Of a stretch of DNA of 64,000 nt, positions 7,796 through 19,214 are shown one piece after another. Each line of letters opens with the position of its first letter. Position 1 is the stretch's first letter. This stretch comes from Pantoea ananatis LMG 2665 (lineage in GTDB: Bacteria > Pseudomonadota > Gammaproteobacteria > Enterobacterales > Enterobacteriaceae): NCBI RefSeq assembly GCF_000710035.2, contig NZ_JMJJ01000004.1, forward strand, positions 496,001 through 560,000, read 5' to 3'. The position numbers and the translations under genes were made by a program. A model generated the notes under the pieces. That model was not told the origin of the DNA. It did not search any database and saw only the letters and a list, made by a program, of their open reading frames with translations.

Positions 7796-9445
7796 ATGAT
7801 TCTGGAACATATCGATATCCGGGGATTCCGCGGCATCAATCAACTCTCTTTACCGCTGACGCGCATCAACCTGTTGATTGGTGAAAACGCCTGGGGGAAA
7901 TCCAGCCTGCTCGACGCGCTCAGCCTGCTGCTCTCTCCCCGCACGCGCGACTATGCGTTCTCCCTTGATGATTTTCATTTTACGCCGGGTGAGGTTAAGG
8001 ATCGGATGCATCGGTTGTCGGTTGTTTTCCACTTTGCGGATGACGAAGCGGACACCAGCGAGCTGCTGCAGCCATTCTGGCAACCCGGCGAGCAGGGAAA
8101 GCGCCGCCTGAGCTATAGCGTGCAGGCCAGACGGCGTGACGATCAGATTACCTCGACGCGCCGCTTTATCGACGGGAATGGGCAGGTATTACCGGAAGCG
8201 GGAAGCGCGGCGGCGATAGATTACCTGCTGCGCATGAACCCGGTATTACGGCTGCGCGATGCCCGCTTCAGCCGCCGCATCCGACCGGTTGAGAGCGGTA
8301 TTGATGCCCGCCTCTCTACCTTAAACCAACTGGCGAAAGAGCTGGATACCCTCACGCGAGATCTGGAGCAGCACCCGCAGCAGATGAGTAATGCCATGCT
8401 GCGGCAAGGATTGCAGACGATGCAGCAGCTCGTAGAACACTATTTCCTGATCCAGCATCCTGAGCGGGGCAGCGAGCCGCACCGCGTTGAGCCGCAGTCC
8501 CGTGAAGGTGCCCGGGGCTGGCATTCGCTGGATCAGCTCAATCATCTGATTGCCGCCACCGACGTTCGCAGCCGTCAGCTTATTTTGTTGCGCATGTTTA
8601 CCCTGCTGGTGCAGGCACGGGGAAGCGAACCTCTGGCGCCGGGCGCACGGCCGCTGCTGCTGATTGAGGATCCGGAGACCCGCCTGCATCCCATTATGCT
8701 GTCCGTGGCGTGGAATCTGCTGACGCTGCTGCCGCTGCAGAAGATCGCGACAACCAATTCCGGAGAGCTGCTTTCTCAGGTCGCGATCGAGCATGTTTGC
8801 CGGCTGGTTCGCGAGCCCGCGCGCGTGGCCGCATGGCGCGTCGGTCCCGAAGGGCTGAGTGCTGAAGAGAGCCGGCGAATCGGCTTCCATATTAAAGTTA
8901 ACCGGCCTTCGGCCTTGTTTGCCCGCTGCTGGCTCCTGGTTGAAGGCGAAACCGAAGTCTGGATCATTAACGAGATGGCGCGACAATGCGGCTTTCACTT
9001 TGCCGCGGAAGGCATAAAGGTGATTGAATTCGCCCAGTCAGGATTAAAACCGCTGTTAAAATTTGCCCGGCGTATGGGCATTGCCTGGCATGTGCTGACT
9101 GACGGCGATATGGCAGGGAAAAAATACGCGGCCACGGCGCGCAGTCAGCTCCTGCCGCCTGACGTTGAGAAGCATCACTTAACGGCGCTACCGGCGGCGG
9201 ATATAGAGCACTTCCTTTATCAGCATGGCTTTAGCGATATTTATCAACAAGCAGCGCACCTGCCGTTAAACGTGCCGATGAAACCCAGGCGTATTATTAC
9301 CAAAGCGATTCATCGTGCATCTAAACCTGAACTGGCCATTATGGTCGCGATGGCGGCAGCCGAACGCGGCACCGAGGCCATACCGGAACGCCTGCGGGAC
9401 ATGTTTGCACGCGTTATCAGACTGGCGCAGGGTAAAGCGGGTTAG
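7796..9445 (+). CDS. ybjD: YbjD, OLD-family ATPase with TOPRIM nuclease domain
   Basis: A 549-residue protein of the OLD (overcoming lysogenization defect) family. The N-terminal ABC-type ATPase has Walker A GENAWGKS (29-36) and Walker B LLLIEDPE (287-294), followed by a TNSGELLS switch region. The C-terminal TOPRIM domain has LVEGETE (about 381-387) and TDGD (435-438), the metal-binding acids of OLD nucleases. Start 7796 has AGAGGA upstream; a frame extending 15 codons back is not supported. No reverse-transcriptase, helicase or other partner gene is adjacent, so it is a solitary class-1-like OLD protein. E. coli YbjD has no firmly established role; nuclease activity is a prediction. Confidence 0.9.
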   Translation: MILEHIDIRGFRGINQLSLPLTRINLLIGENAWGKSSLLDALSLLLSPRTRDYAFSLDDFHFTPGEVKDRMHRLSVVFHFADDEADTSELLQPFWQPGEQGKRRLSYSVQARRRDDQITSTRRFIDGNGQVLPEAGSAAAIDYLLRMNPVLRLRDARFSRRIRPVESGIDARLSTLNQLAKELDTLTRDLEQHPQQMSNAMLRQGLQTMQQLVEHYFLIQHPERGSEPHRVEPQSREGARGWHSLDQLNHLIAATDVRSRQLILLRMFTLLVQARGSEPLAPGARPLLLIEDPETRLHPIMLSVAWNLLTLLPLQKIATTNSGELLSQVAIEHVCRLVREPARVAAWRVGPEGLSAEESRRIGFHIKVNRPSALFARCWLLVEGETEVWIINEMARQCGFHFAAEGIKVIEFAQSGLKPLLKFARRMGIAWHVLTDGDMAGKKYAATARSQLLPPDVEKHHLTALPAADIEHFLYQHGFSDIYQQAAHLPLNVPMKPRRIITKAIHRASKPELAIMVAMAAAERGTEAIPERLRDMFARVIRLAQGKAG

Positions 9446-9460
9446 CGATTCGCAAGTAAA

Positions 9461-9488
9461 AATGCCAGCACGGCAGGCTGGCATTTTC
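9461..9488. terminator. Bidirectional terminator between ybjD and cspD
   Basis: A perfect 9-bp stem (9461-9469 with 9477-9485) with a 7-base loop is flanked by an A-run on the left and TTTT on the right. It can end both ybjD (plus) and cspD (minus), which converge here. Confidence 0.75.
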
Positions 9489-9516
9489 AACGGAGCGGTC
9501 CAACGTTGGGGTGATC

Positions 9517-9741
9517 TCAGGCGACAGCCTGTTGCGCTTCAACGGGTACTATCAGACTGGCATGGTTGCCCTTAGGGCCCTGATGAACGTCAAAATGGAC
9601 CTGCTGGCCCGCCTTTAGCGTTCTGTAACCATCCATCTGTATCGTTGAGTAGTGTGCGAAGATATCTTCTCCGCCCCCGATTGGACAGATAAAGCCGAAA
9701 CCTTTGGCGTTATTGAACCATTTAACGGTACCTGTCTCCAT
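9517..9741 (-). CDS. cspD: CspD, cold-shock-like DNA replication inhibitor
   Basis: A 74-residue single cold-shock domain protein, the same length as E. coli CspD, which binds single-stranded DNA and inhibits replication in stationary or starved cells. RNP1 is KGFGFICP (about residues 14-21) and RNP2 DIFAHYS. The start at 9741 (METGTVKWFNN) is preceded by GAGGGAAG; upstream codons to 9819 are unsupported. It lies divergent from clpS-clpA, the fixed arrangement in enterobacteria; CspD is known to be degraded by Lon. Confidence 0.96.
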   Translation of the reverse strand: METGTVKWFNNAKGFGFICPIGGGEDIFAHYSTIQMDGYRTLKAGQQVHFDVHQGPKGNHASLIVPVEAQQAVA

Positions 9742-10057
9742 GCTTTTACTTCCCTCGCAAGACATTTTATAAGTAGGTGAGGTCACTGAAGCCGTGAGTC
9801 GGGTTTGATTAAAACTCAATCAGCTTGTGAAGGTAGAATGTAGAGAAACTGGCGTGGTCGTCAAGCAAACCACCGGGCAAGGCGGGGAAAAAATCATCAA
9901 AATTTGAGGTAGTTAACGCTATTTGAAATTTTGTGATACAGGTCGCGTGTGGCATTTTTAGCGGAATGATTCATTAGCGACTGTGCACTTGACACACGTG
10001 TTAAACTCTACAGATGAACCGGGTTTATGACGATGTACAGAATCACAACGGAACACT
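9742..10057. other. cspD-clpS divergent intergenic region (316 bp)
   Basis: No gene is visible. The region must hold the cspD (minus) and clpS (plus) promoters. A TTGACA hexamer at 9989-9994 points toward clpS, but the sequence 14-18 bases downstream is a poor -10, so I do not call a promoter. The middle (about 9890-9950) is AT-rich. Confidence 0.6.
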
Positions 10058-10378
10058 ATGGCAAACACAAATGACTGGCTAAATTTTGAACAATTAGCTG
10101 ACGATAAAGTACGCGAAGGGTTAAAGCCGCCTTCCATGTATAAAGTCATTCTGAATAATGACGATTATACACCTATGGAATTTGTTATTGACGTTCTGCA
10201 AAAGTTCTTTTCTTATGATATTGAACGTGCAACGCAACTGATGCTGAAAGTTCACTACCACGGTAAAGCAATCTGTGGTGTATTTACCGCAGAGGTCGCT
10301 GAGACCAAAGCGGCGCAGGTGAATAATTACGCGCGGGACAATCATCATCCGTTGCTGTGTACGCTTGAAAAAGCCTGA
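10058..10378 (+). CDS. clpS: ClpS, ClpAP adaptor for N-degron substrates
   Basis: A 106-residue adaptor that binds the ClpA N-domain and delivers proteins bearing N-terminal Leu, Phe, Trp or Tyr. Length equals E. coli ClpS. The core [20 protein letters not shown] contains the N-end-binding residues (Asn-Asp-Asp) and [13 protein letters not shown] completes the pocket. The flexible N-terminal tail is [13 protein letters not shown]. It precedes clpA by 53 bases and is divergent from cspD. The window also holds aat, which makes the Leu/Phe N-degrons. Confidence 0.97.
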   Translation: MANTNDWLNFEQLADDKVREGLKPPSMYKVILNNDDYTPMEFVIDVLQKFFSYDIERATQLMLKVHYHGKAICGVFTAEVAETKAAQVNNYARDNHHPLLCTLEKA

Positions 10379-10431
10379 GCCTCTCTCCATACAGGAAGCA
10401 GGTCAGAGCGATTAACTGGAGGAGGTGCCTA

Positions 10432-12708
10432 ATGCTCAATCAAGAACTGGAACTCAGTTTAAACATGGCTTTCGCCAGAGCGCGTGAGCACCGTCATGAG
10501 TTTATGACCGTCGAGCATCTGTTACTGGCGTTGCTCAGTAACCCGTCGGCCAGAGAGGCACTGGAAGCCTGTACGGTGGACATTGTGGCTCTAAGGCAGG
10601 AACTCGAAGCCTTCATTGAACAGACCACGCCTGTGCTGCCAGCCAGCGAAGAAGAGCGTGACACACAACCTACGCTCAGTTTCCAGCGTGTATTGCAGCG
10701 TGCGGTTTTCCATGTTCAGTCATCCGGACGCAGTGAAGTTACCGGCGCTAACGTGCTGGTTGCCATCTTTAGCGAGCAAGAGTCGCAGGCGGCTTATCTG
10801 CTGCGCAAACACGAAGTCAGCCGCCTTGATGTGGTGAATTTCATCTCTCATGGCACGCGTAAAGACGAACCCGGCCAGGCACCTGGTGCTGAAAATCCGG
10901 TTAACGAAGAGCAAGCAGGCGGGGAGGAACGTATGGAAAACTTCACCACCAATCTCAATCAGCTTGCTCGCGTCGGCGGAATTGACCCGCTGATCGGTCG
11001 CGACAAAGAGCTGGAACGAACTATTCAGGTCCTGTGTCGTCGCCGTAAAAACAATCCCCTGCTGGTGGGTGAATCCGGCGTCGGGAAAACCGCCATTGCG
11101 GAAGGCTTAGCCTGGCGCATTGTGCAGGGTGACGTGCCTGAAGTGATGAAAGGCTGCACGATTTACTCTCTCGATATCGGCTCGTTGCTGGCGGGCACCA
11201 AATACCGGGGTGACTTTGAGAAACGTTTCAAAGCGCTGTTAAAACAGCTGGAGCAGGATAACAGCAGCATCCTGTTTATTGACGAGATTCATACCATTAT
11301 CGGTGCGGGTGCGGCATCGGGTGGGCAGGTCGATGCGGCAAACCTGATCAAACCGCTGCTCTCCAGCGGTAAGATCCGCGTGATGGGCTCTACCACCTAT
11401 CAGGAATTCAGCAACATCTTTGAAAAAGATCGTGCGCTGGCGCGTCGTTTCCAGAAAATCGATATCACCGAGCCGTCGGTGGAAGAAACGGTGCAGATTC
11501 TTAACGGCCTGAAAACCAAATACGAAGCGCACCATGACGTTCGCTATACGGCCAAAGCCGTGCGTGCGGCCGTTGAGCTGGCGGTGAAATACATTAACGA
11601 TCGCCATCTGCCGGATAAAGCCATCGACGTGATCGATGAGGCCGGTGCCCGTGCGCGTCTGATGCCCGCGAGCAAACGTAAGAAAACCGTTAACGTGGCT
11701 GATATCGAAACCGTGGTGGCGCGTATTGCCCGTATTCCAGAGCAGAGTGTTTCAGCAACCGATCGCGATACGCTCAAGAACCTGGGCGACCGTCTGAAAA
11801 TGCTGGTGTTTGGTCAGGATAACGCCATTGAAGCGCTGACCGAAGCCATCAAGATGAGCCGTGCAGGGCTGGGGCAGGATCGCAAGCCGGTGGGATCGTT
11901 CCTGTTTGCTGGCCCAACGGGCGTCGGTAAAACCGAAGTTACCGTTCAGCTGGCGAAAGCGCTGGGAATTGAGCTGCTGCGCTTCGACATGTCTGAGTAC
12001 ATGGAGCGCCATACCGTCAGTCGTTTGATCGGTGCGCCTCCGGGCTATGTGGGTTTCGATCAGGGCGGCCTGCTGACCGATGCGGTAATCAAGCATCCTC
12101 ACGCCGTTGTGCTGCTGGATGAGATTGAGAAAGCGCACCCGGATGTGTTCAACCTGCTGCTGCAGGTGATGGACAACGGTATGCTGACCGATAACAACGG
12201 CCGCAAGGCCGACTTCCGTAACGTGGTGCTGGTGATGACCACCAACGCCGGCGTGCGTGAAACCGAGCGTAAATCCATTGGCCTGATCCATCAGGACAAC
12301 AGTACGGATGCCATGGAAGAGATTAAGAAAATCTTTACTCCTGAATTCCGTAACCGCCTGGACAACATTATCTGGTTCAGCCACCTGTCAACGGACGTTA
12401 TTCATCAGGTCGTCGACAAGTTTATTGTTGAACTGCAGGCACAGCTGGATGCGAAAGGTGTTTCACTGGAGGTCAGTGACGAAGCGCGTGACTGGCTGGC
12501 AGAGAAGGGCTATGACAAAGCGATGGGCGCTCGTCCGATGGCGCGTACCGTTCAGGAGAGCCTGAAGAAACCGCTGGCGAACGAACTGCTGTTTGGTTCG
12601 CTGGTTGACGGTGGATCGGTCTCTGTTGCGCTGGATAAAGAGAAGGGGCAACTGACCTATCACTTCCTGAGTGCGCAAAAACGTAAAACGGAAGGCACCG
12701 TGCACTAA
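10432..12708 (+). CDS. clpA: ClpA, ATPase subunit of ClpAP protease
   Basis: Hexameric AAA+ unfoldase that feeds substrates to ClpP. Its 758 residues equal the E. coli length. The N-domain (1 to about 145) binds ClpS. D1 has GESGVGKTA and the ILFIDEIHT Walker B; D2 has GPTGVGKTE and [14 protein letters not shown]. The ClpP-docking IGL loop is visible in [12 protein letters not shown] strong GGAGGAGGT ribosome site precedes the ATG by six bases. An internal ATG within [11 protein letters not shown] (the ClpA65-type restart in E. coli) is conserved at about residue 169. Confidence 0.97.
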   Translation: MLNQELELSLNMAFARAREHRHEFMTVEHLLLALLSNPSAREALEACTVDIVALRQELEAFIEQTTPVLPASEEERDTQPTLSFQRVLQRAVFHVQSSGRSEVTGANVLVAIFSEQESQAAYLLRKHEVSRLDVVNFISHGTRKDEPGQAPGAENPVNEEQAGGEERMENFTTNLNQLARVGGIDPLIGRDKELERTIQVLCRRRKNNPLLVGESGVGKTAIAEGLAWRIVQGDVPEVMKGCTIYSLDIGSLLAGTKYRGDFEKRFKALLKQLEQDNSSILFIDEIHTIIGAGAASGGQVDAANLIKPLLSSGKIRVMGSTTYQEFSNIFEKDRALARRFQKIDITEPSVEETVQILNGLKTKYEAHHDVRYTAKAVRAAVELAVKYINDRHLPDKAIDVIDEAGARARLMPASKRKKTVNVADIETVVARIARIPEQSVSATDRDTLKNLGDRLKMLVFGQDNAIEALTEAIKMSRAGLGQDRKPVGSFLFAGPTGVGKTEVTVQLAKALGIELLRFDMSEYMERHTVSRLIGAPPGYVGFDQGGLLTDAVIKHPHAVVLLDEIEKAHPDVFNLLLQVMDNGMLTDNNGRKADFRNVVLVMTTNAGVRETERKSIGLIHQDNSTDAMEEIKKIFTPEFRNRLDNIIWFSHLSTDVIHQVVDKFIVELQAQLDAKGVSLEVSDEARDWLAEKGYDKAMGARPMARTVQESLKKPLANELLFGSLVDGGSVSVALDKEKGQLTYHFLSAQKRKTEGTVH

Positions 12709-12730
12709 GCGCGGTATGACAGAAAGAGAA

Positions 12731-12760
12731 AAGGCCGGATAATATCCGGCCTTTTTTTGT
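12731..12760. terminator. clpA terminator, probably bidirectional with infA
   Basis: A perfect 10-bp stem (12731-12740 with 12744-12753) and a 3-base loop is followed by seven T on the plus strand. On the minus strand it is followed by TTTTCTCTTT, so it can also end infA. Confidence 0.88.
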
Positions 12761-12800
12761 TTGCCCGCACACGAGGCGCAGGCAACGGCATCAACGCAAC

Positions 12801-13043
<243 letters not shown>

Positions 13044-13060
13044 TCAGTTGAACCGGCAAG

Positions 13061-13089
13061 ATAATGCCCAATTCAACAAGTTATGTAAA
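13061..13089 (-). promoter_or_regulatory. infA proximal promoter
   Basis: On the minus strand TTTACA (complement of 13084-13089) and CATTAT (complement of 13061-13066) are separated by exactly 17 bases. Transcription would begin near 13054, leaving about a 35-base leader to infA. Confidence 0.6.
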
Positions 13090-13126
13090 GAACCGTCGGC
13101 AATAAAGCCAACGCATCGCCGTGCTT

Positions 13127-13140
13127 CGCGTTATAACGCG
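13127..13140. repeat. Palindrome CGCGTTATAACGCG in the infA leader region
   Basis: A perfect 14-bp palindrome with no spacer, 16 bp when the flanking T and A are counted (13126-13141). It lies between the distal and proximal infA promoters. It could be an operator for a dimeric regulator; no regulator is assigned. Confidence 0.5.
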
Positions 13141-13315
13141 AGCATGTCGGTTAAATTCGGGTGTTTATGTGACGTCTGCGGGGGATTAGCGGGCTAAGAA
13201 TCTGAATCAACCGGTAACACGCGCACGATTGAAACAGTTCCGAGAGTGCGATGAGATTCCCAGCCTGGCAATTCCGGCTTGAAAATCAAGCGCGGACGAC
13301 ATACCAAACGCCGCT

Positions 13316-13321
13316 ATTATA
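13316..13321 (-). promoter_or_regulatory. infA distal promoter -10
   Basis: The minus strand reads TGATATAATAG, which contains a perfect TATAAT (complement of 13316-13321). A TG lies two bases before it, one base from the extended -10 position. The -35 is poor. It would give a leader of about 290 bases before infA. E. coli infA also uses a distal and a proximal promoter. Confidence 0.5.
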
Positions 13322-13363
13322 TCACTTAACCGGGTTTATGTGTGCAAAACATCTGCGCGCGGA

Positions 13364-14056
13364 TTAAAAAAGGGTTTGATTCCGCCAGCAGCCGCTGTCA
13401 ACGGGCTGCGAGGACAGGTTTTTTACCGCATCCAGGTAAGCTTCGCGGGGAATATCGACCGCGCCGAGTGAAGCCGTATGGGGATTCAGTATCTGGCAAT
13501 CCACCAGGCGTCCTTTGTGCTTAATAAAATGCTGACAGAAAACCCAAAATGCGGTTTTCGAGGCGTTGGTCTGCAGGCTGAACATGGATTCGCCACAAAA
13601 TATCTGGCCCAGCGCCAGGCCATACATGCCGCCCACCAGGTCTTGCTCGCGCCAGACTTCAATGGAATGGGCATGACCAAGCTCATAAAGCTTCAGCCAC
13701 GCGCGTTTGACTTCAAAAGTAATCCATGTCCCTTCTTCCCGACCGGCCGCACAGCCTTCGACCACGTCGGAAAAGGCTTCATTCATCGTCACCCGATAAG
13801 GTGATTGCTGGTGAAAGCGCTTCATACTGCGGCTGAGGTGAAAACGGTCTGGGAGTAACACCGCGCGAGGGTCGGGTGACCACCACAGAATCGGATCGCC
13901 AGGGGAAAACCAGGGGAAAATCCCCTGCTGATAGGCGTTGAGCAGGCGCGCAGGCGAGAGATCACCGCCCATAGCCAGCAGGCCATTGGGCTCACGCAGC
14001 GCCGTTTCCGGAGGAGGAAACAGCAACGATTCCCGTGACAGTTGAACCAGTCTCAT
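13364..14056 (-). CDS. aat: Aat, leucyl/phenylalanyl-tRNA-protein transferase
   Basis: Transfers Leu or Phe from tRNA to N-terminal Arg or Lys of proteins, creating N-degrons read by ClpS-ClpAP. The product is 230 residues (E. coli 234). Hallmarks are [44 protein letters not shown] and the [19 protein letters not shown] core of the GNAT-like fold, then NASKTAF. It starts 31 bases downstream of cydC on the same strand, so cydDC-aat may be cotranscribed. Functionally linked with clpS and clpA in this window. Confidence 0.96.
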   Translation of the reverse strand: MRLVQLSRESLLFPPPETALREPNGLLAMGGDLSPARLLNAYQQGIFPWFSPGDPILWWSPDPRAVLLPDRFHLSRSMKRFHQQSPYRVTMNEAFSDVVEGCAAGREEGTWITFEVKRAWLKLYELGHAHSIEVWREQDLVGGMYGLALGQIFCGESMFSLQTNASKTAFWVFCQHFIKHKGRLVDCQILNPHTASLGAVDIPREAYLDAVKNLSSQPVDSGCWRNQTLF

Positions 14057-14087
14057 CGCGTTAAGTTATCCATCAGCTTTTACAAAA

Positions 14088-15818
14088 CTATAACGCAAAG
14101 CGTTGCTGGAAACGCCAGTAACGTCCACCTTTTGCGACTAATTCGGAATGATTTCCCTGCTCAATGATCTTCCCGCCGTCCATAACGCAAATTTTATCCA
14201 TCTGCGCCAGTCCGGTCAGACGATGGGTAACCATAATCACGGTCTTGCCCGCTGTCAGCTGCTGCAACAGGGACAGAATATGCTGCTCGGTCGCGGCATC
14301 CAGCCCTTCTGTCGGCTCATCCAGCAACCACAGGTCGCCGTTGTGCAGCAGCGCACGGGCAATCGCCAGGCGTCGCAGTTCGCCACCCGACAGCGGCCGG
14401 CCGCCTTCGCCCAGCCAGGCATTTAATCCTTCTTCATTATCCAGCAGACTCTGCAGGCCGGTCTGCATTAACGCCACGGTAAGGGTTTCATCACTGGCAT
14501 CGGGGCAGGCCAGCAATAAATTATCACGCAGGGTCTGGCTGAAAAGATGAACGCGCTGGGTGACAACGCTGATGCGCTGACGGAGTTGCGCTTCATCCCA
14601 CTCGGCAAGCGGGACGTTGTTCAGCGCTATCTCGCCATGCTCAACATCCCAGGCGCGCGTCAGGAGGCCAAGTAGGGTGGATTTTCCGCAGCCGGTAGGC
14701 CCGAGTAGCGCGACATGTTCACCTGCCTTAATGTGCAGGGAAAACTGGTTTAACACGTTTTCCGGCCTACCGGGATAGCTGAATTCAAGCGCCTGCACGC
14801 TCATGCTGAGCGCGCCGGGCGGGACAGCGGCTGCGGAGGGGAAAACGATCGCCGGCGTTTGCTCGATGATCTCATTGACGCGCTGGGCGGCGGTGATCAC
14901 CTGAGACAGGGGCAGAAAGGCACCCGCGACCGGGGCCAGCGCTTCAAAAGCGGCCAGGGCACAAAATACCACCAGCGCAATAAAGGGACCGGGAAGATGC
15001 TGCTGCGCAATGCTGTCGGCGCTGAGCCAGAGCAAGGCGGTCACCGTGATACCGCTGCACATCAGCAACAGACTCTGCGCCAGTGCCTCTAAACGTGCCT
15101 GCTGGCGCTGCGCGTCCTGCCACTGTTGTTCGCTGCTGTCCAGCCGCGCGCGCCAGGCGGAGGCGTTACCGTACAACGTCAGTTCAGCCTGGCCCGCCAG
15201 CCAGTGCATTAACTGCACGCGCCAGTGCGAACGCTGCCGGGTTATCGCCACGCCCGCCGGGGCGCCCAGGTGGTAAAACAGGGGAGGAAAAAGACAGAGC
15301 AGGGCAAGCAGGGTACCGCCCAGCAGGAGTGCCAGCTGCGGATCAATCAGGCTTAAACCGGCTGTCACCACCACAATAACGATAAATGCGCCCAGCAGCG
15401 GCGATATTACCCGCAGGTAGAGATGATCCAGCGTATCCACATCCCCAACAAAACGGTTTAACAGATCCGCCTGGCGAAAGGCCGCAAGCTGACCCGGTGC
15501 CAGTGAAATCAATCGGCTGAAGGTGAAAACGCGCAAATGCTGCAGCACCCGGAACGTGGCATCGTGCGTGACCAGCCGTTCGAAGTAACGTGCCGCGGTA
15601 CGTATAATGGCCGCGCCACGCACGCCGGCGGCCGGGAGCATATAGTTAAAACTGTACAGGCCCGCGATGCCAACAACGGACGATGCCGCCAGAAACCAGC
15701 CAGACAGGGTGAGTAGGCCAATACTGGCCAGCAACGTGACTATCGCCAGTATAATCCCCAGCACCAGCCGAAAGGGATGACGCAGCCACAGCCGCAGAAA
15801 AGGACGCAGAGCAGACAT
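14088..15818 (-). CDS. cydC: CydC, heterodimeric ABC exporter subunit for cytochrome bd assembly
   Basis: One half of the CydDC inner-membrane exporter (cysteine/glutathione, with heme-linked activity in recent work) required for cytochrome bd assembly. The 576-residue protein (E. coli 573) has an N-terminal six-helix domain and a C-terminal ATPase with Walker A GPTGCGKSTLL, signature LSGGELRRLAIARAL, Walker B LWLLDEPTEGLD and H-switch VTHRL. Its ATG shares one base with the cydD stop (TGATG), showing coupling; an in-frame extension upstream lies inside cydD and is rejected. Confidence 0.95.
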   Translation of the reverse strand: MSALRPFLRLWLRHPFRLVLGIILAIVTLLASIGLLTLSGWFLAASSVVGIAGLYSFNYMLPAAGVRGAAIIRTAARYFERLVTHDATFRVLQHLRVFTFSRLISLAPGQLAAFRQADLLNRFVGDVDTLDHLYLRVISPLLGAFIVIVVVTAGLSLIDPQLALLLGGTLLALLCLFPPLFYHLGAPAGVAITRQRSHWRVQLMHWLAGQAELTLYGNASAWRARLDSSEQQWQDAQRQQARLEALAQSLLLMCSGITVTALLWLSADSIAQQHLPGPFIALVVFCALAAFEALAPVAGAFLPLSQVITAAQRVNEIIEQTPAIVFPSAAAVPPGALSMSVQALEFSYPGRPENVLNQFSLHIKAGEHVALLGPTGCGKSTLLGLLTRAWDVEHGEIALNNVPLAEWDEAQLRQRISVVTQRVHLFSQTLRDNLLLACPDASDETLTVALMQTGLQSLLDNEEGLNAWLGEGGRPLSGGELRRLAIARALLHNGDLWLLDEPTEGLDAATEQHILSLLQQLTAGKTVIMVTHRLTGLAQMDKICVMDGGKIIEQGNHSELVAKGGRYWRFQQRFAL

Positions 15819-17587
15819 CAGATGCACTCCTGTTGACGATGTTGCAGCAGTGCACGGAAAGGGCCGGGCTGGGCCGTCAGTGCCTGCCAACTGCCTTGCT
15901 GTACCAGTTTTCCCGCCTCCATGAGCCAGATTTCATCCCAGTCGCGCAGCGAATCGATCTGATGCGTAATCATCAGGGTGGTTTGCTGTCGCGCGGCCTG
16001 ATGAAGTGCCTGCATGACATGATGTTCACTCAGCGCATCCAGGCTGGCTGCAGGCTCATCAAGGAGCAATAGCTGAGCCGGTTTGTACAGCGCCCGCGCA
16101 ACCGCAATGCGCTGTGCCTGACCAACGGACAGCGCGCTGCTGGCATCGCCCGGTGCGGTATTCAACCCTTCAGGCAGTCGTGAGAGAAACTCGTGGATGC
16201 CACAAGCCGCGATTAAGGCATCCAGACGTGCGGCGTCGAGGGGCGCGCCCATCAGGATATTTTCACGTAAGGTTTCTGCCGGTAACTGGGGATTTTGTCC
16301 GACCCAGGCAAGATGCCGATGCCAGTCGCGTTGAACCAAATCGCGTAACTCAATCCCATTGGCTTTAAGCGAGCCCTGATAAGGTAAAAATCCCAGCAGC
16401 GCATTCAACAGCGCGGTTTTGCCTGCGCCGCTTTTACCGACCAGCGCGATGCGTCCGCCCGAGCGCAGAGTGAAATGTAAAGGACCACACAGGATTTTAC
16501 CGCCGGGCGCGCAGACCATCAGGTTGTCAGCAACCAGCCCCAGCGGTGCGGCGGCGGCAAACGGGATAGTGCCGTTGCGCGCTTCTGACTGTGGCGTCGC
16601 CTGCATAAAGCGCTCAATGGCATCGGCGCCGCCGATGGCCTGCGCTTTAGCATGGTAGAAGGTGCCGAGATCGCGCAAAGGCTGAAAGAATTCCGGGGCC
16701 AGAATCAACACCAGAAAACCAGCAAACAGCGTAACGCCCTTGCCATAATCGCCAAAGTGCAACTCACCCAGGTAGGAAAAACCAAAATAAACCGCGACCA
16801 CAGCAATAGCTAATGACGCAAAAAACTCCAGAACGGAGGAGGAGAGAAAAGCCAGCCGTAAGACGTCCATGGTGCGTTGACGAAAGTCCGTGGTGGTGGC
16901 GGCAATGGCCTGTTTTTCTGCTTCGGCCCGATGAAACAGCCTCAGCGTCTCCCGGCCGCGCAGGCGATCAAGAAAGTCACCACTCAGGCGCGCAAGGGCC
17001 AGAAAATTGCGCCGATTGGCATCGGCCGCGCCCATGCCCACCAGCGCCATAAACAGCGGAATCAACGGTGCCGTAGCCAGCAGAATCAATCCGGCGGCCC
17101 AGTTTAACGGAAACAGCGCAATCAAAATGGCGCAGGGGATGACGGTCGCCAGCGTCATCTGCGGCAGGTAGCGCGCATAGTACGCCTGCATATCTTCTGT
17201 CTGTTCCAGCAGCAAGGTTGCCCAACTGCCGGCCGGTTTGCCCTGAATCCAGGCGGGGCCCAGCGCGGATAAACGGTCCAGAATCTGTTTGCGCAGCGCC
17301 TGGCGAATAGCCTGTCCGGCACGGAATCCTGCCTGCTCGCGCGCATAGTTCAGCATCGCCCGCAGCACGAAGCACAGCAGCAGTAACATAAACTGTGAAA
17401 GAAGCGACGGGGGCGATTGATGCGCCACAATCAACGCCTGAAGCAACGACGCCAGCAGCCAGGCCTGCAGGATAATCAGCAACGCACTGGCGGAACCCGA
17501 CAGTGAGGCGAGCCGTAACCAGGGACCGGCATGATGCCGCTGTTGACGAAGCCAACGGGTAAGGTGCTGCTGCCGCGATTTGTTCAT
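15818..17587 (-). CDS. cydD: CydD, heterodimeric ABC exporter subunit for cytochrome bd assembly
   Basis: Partner of CydC. The 589 residues match E. coli (588). The N-terminal transmembrane domain (about residues 20-310) precedes an ATPase with Walker A GKSGAGKTALL, signature LSVGQAQRIAVARAL, Walker B LLLLDEPAASLD and H-switch ITHQI. It lies 136 bases downstream of trxB, behind the trxB terminator, the same order as in E. coli. Confidence 0.95.
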   Translation of the reverse strand: MNKSRQQHLTRWLRQQRHHAGPWLRLASLSGSASALLIILQAWLLASLLQALIVAHQSPPSLLSQFMLLLLCFVLRAMLNYAREQAGFRAGQAIRQALRKQILDRLSALGPAWIQGKPAGSWATLLLEQTEDMQAYYARYLPQMTLATVIPCAILIALFPLNWAAGLILLATAPLIPLFMALVGMGAADANRRNFLALARLSGDFLDRLRGRETLRLFHRAEAEKQAIAATTTDFRQRTMDVLRLAFLSSSVLEFFASLAIAVVAVYFGFSYLGELHFGDYGKGVTLFAGFLVLILAPEFFQPLRDLGTFYHAKAQAIGGADAIERFMQATPQSEARNGTIPFAAAAPLGLVADNLMVCAPGGKILCGPLHFTLRSGGRIALVGKSGAGKTALLNALLGFLPYQGSLKANGIELRDLVQRDWHRHLAWVGQNPQLPAETLRENILMGAPLDAARLDALIAACGIHEFLSRLPEGLNTAPGDASSALSVGQAQRIAVARALYKPAQLLLLDEPAASLDALSEHHVMQALHQAARQQTTLMITHQIDSLRDWDEIWLMEAGKLVQQGSWQALTAQPGPFRALLQHRQQECI

Positions 17588-17665
17588 GCGAAACCCACAG
17601 TGGCGAAGACAAAGGAAAAGAGGCGAGCCCCTCCCGCCTGGCGCATGAATTTAGCATGGTGATAA

Positions 17666-17694
17666 TAAAAAAGGCGACTGAAAAACAGTCGCCT
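17666..17694 (-). terminator. trxB terminator
   Basis: A perfect 9-bp stem (17672-17680 with 17686-17694) with an AAAAA loop is followed on the minus strand by TTTTTTATTAT. It separates trxB from cydD. Confidence 0.85.
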
Positions 17695-17723
17695 CAAACA
17701 ATTAAGATCAGGTTATTAACAAC

Positions 17724-19214
<1,491 letters not shown>

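Noticed and set aside
9989..10017. A TTGACA-based promoter for clpS
   Set aside because: The sequence 14-18 bases downstream of TTGACA has no acceptable -10 hexamer.
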